From Armatimonadota bacterium (GTDB taxonomy: Bacteria; Armatimonadota; SYMT01), in contig JAJFMS010000717.1 in NCBI GenBank assembly GCA_020696885.1, positions 1 to 5,487 on the forward strand: a DNA stretch of 5,487 bases. The letters are read 5' to 3'. Below are positions 4,937 to 5,487 of the stretch, piece after piece (the first letter of the stretch is position 1; each line of letters begins with the position of its first letter). A program made the translations under genes and the position numbers. The notes under the pieces were generated by a model, which searched no databases, had not been told where the DNA came from, and saw only the letters and a list, made by a program, of their open reading frames with translations.

Positions 4937-5487
4937 CGCGGCATCCAGACGCGCACCAGGGAGAGCAGCTTCTCCACGTCCAGCGGCTTGGCCATGTAGT
5001 CGTTGGCCCCGGCCTGCAGACACTGCTCCTGGTCATCGCGCATCGCCTTCGCCGTGAGCGCGATGATCGGCAACCCCTTCCACTCCGGCCGCTTCCGGAT
5101 CTCGCGCATCGCCGTCAGGCCGTCCATCTCCGGCATCATGATGTCCATCAGCACCAGGTCCGCCGCCTGCGCCGGGTCAGCCAGGCCGCGCACCAGCGCC
5201 TCCAGCGCCTCCCGGCCGTTCCGGGCGATCTGCACCTTCACGCCTTGCGGCTCCAGAATACTGGTCAGCGCGAAGATGTTTCGTACGTCGTCTTCCACCA
5301 CCAGGATTCGCCGCCCTTCCAGCGCCGTATCCCGGCTGCGCGCCTTCGCCAGCATCCGCTGCTGCTCCGCGGGGAGGTCGGACACCACCTGGTGCAGGAA
5401 CAGCGTCACCTCGTCCAGCAGCCGCTCCGGGGATTTGGCGCCCTTGATGATGATGGACTTCGAATACCGCCGGAGCTGCTGTTCCTC
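4933..5487 (-). CDS. large hybrid histidine kinase, C-terminal fragment with terminal receiver (5' part beyond right edge)
   Basis: The reading frame is open to the right edge, giving 184 residues of a longer protein. Residues 1-35 (RRYSKSIIIKG, then SPERLLDEVTLFLHQV) look like the end of a preceding receiver-like domain, as in kinases with two or more tandem C-terminal receivers. After a linker comes a complete receiver: E65-D66-D67, phospho-acceptor D115 in LMDIMMPEMDG, T145 in IIALTAKAM and K167-P168. In relatives with this tail the missing part usually holds HAMP/GAF or similar sensory regions plus HisKA and HATPase domains; that is family knowledge, not seen here. An internal GTG at 5409 is not a believable start because domain similarity continues upstream of it. 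The stop overlaps the cheR-like start (ATGA). As the first visible gene of the operon it is the likely signal input of the system. Confidence 0.88.
   Translation of the reverse strand, partial: EEQQLRRYSKSIIIKGAKSPERLLDEVTLFLHQVVSDLPAEQQRMLAKARSRDTALEGRRILVVEDDVRNIFALTSILEPQGVKVQIARNGREALEALVRGLADPAQAADLVLMDIMMPEMDGLTAMREIRKRPEWKGLPIIALTAKAMRDDQEQCLQAGANDYMAKPLDVEKLLSLVRVWMPR

Noticed and set aside
4937..5023. Upstream start for the CheR-like protein
   Set aside because: The extra 29 residues lie inside the kinase receiver coding sequence and are not CheR-like; the ATGA overlap at 4933-4936 is the better start.
1..5487. tRNA genes, rRNA, CRISPR arrays or transposase genes
   Set aside because: No cloverleaf with a CCA-adjacent acceptor, no regularly spaced direct repeats, and no transposase or nuclease motifs were found on either strand.

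Overview
The window comes from a G+C-rich bacterium (roughly two thirds G+C by eye, strongly G/C-biased third codon positions). The large multi-receiver hybrid kinase / CheR / CheB gene set and the XRE + ImmA/IrrE pair are widespread in high-GC environmental bacteria such as Gemmatimonadota, Chloroflexota, Acidobacteriota and Deinococcota. Nothing here fixes the phylum.

Left part (1-1083): two minus-strand genes, an XRE-type repressor (489-914) and the N-terminal part of an ImmA/IrrE-like zinc peptidase (1-263, running off the left edge). They form the classic repressor/anti-repressor pair but are separated by 225 bp. That gap holds an AT-rich palindrome cluster (282-303) just upstream of the peptidase start, a good operator candidate. 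The short region between the XRE gene and the next, divergent gene carries two further inverted repeats.

Middle (1084-1885): a plus-strand single-domain CheY-like response regulator (1084-1458), then 427 bp without a credible gene. This gap lies between two convergent genes, yet it is full of consecutive G/C-rich stem-loops, including one 8-bp stem with a G-U pair. Order of stems and unpaired motifs resembles the HEARO / IscB omega-RNA family. No iscB gene is present in the window, so if correct this is an orphan copy. It is the most interesting object in the window.

Right part (1886-5487): a tightly packed minus-strand operon. In transcription order it is the C-terminus of a large hybrid histidine kinase (4933-5487, starting beyond the right edge), a CheR-type methyltransferase (4091-4936), a stand-alone CheB methylesterase domain (3522-4094) and a REC-HisKA-HATPase-REC hybrid kinase (1886-3481). 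The first two junctions are 4-bp ATGA stop/start overlaps; the last has a 40-nt gap. Together these encode a multi-step phosphorelay with a methylation/demethylation pair but no CheA, CheW or chemoreceptor in view. It is best read as a chemosensory-like signalling module whose target is unknown. The receiver-only protein at 1084-1458 may be a diffusible phosphoacceptor for these kinases.
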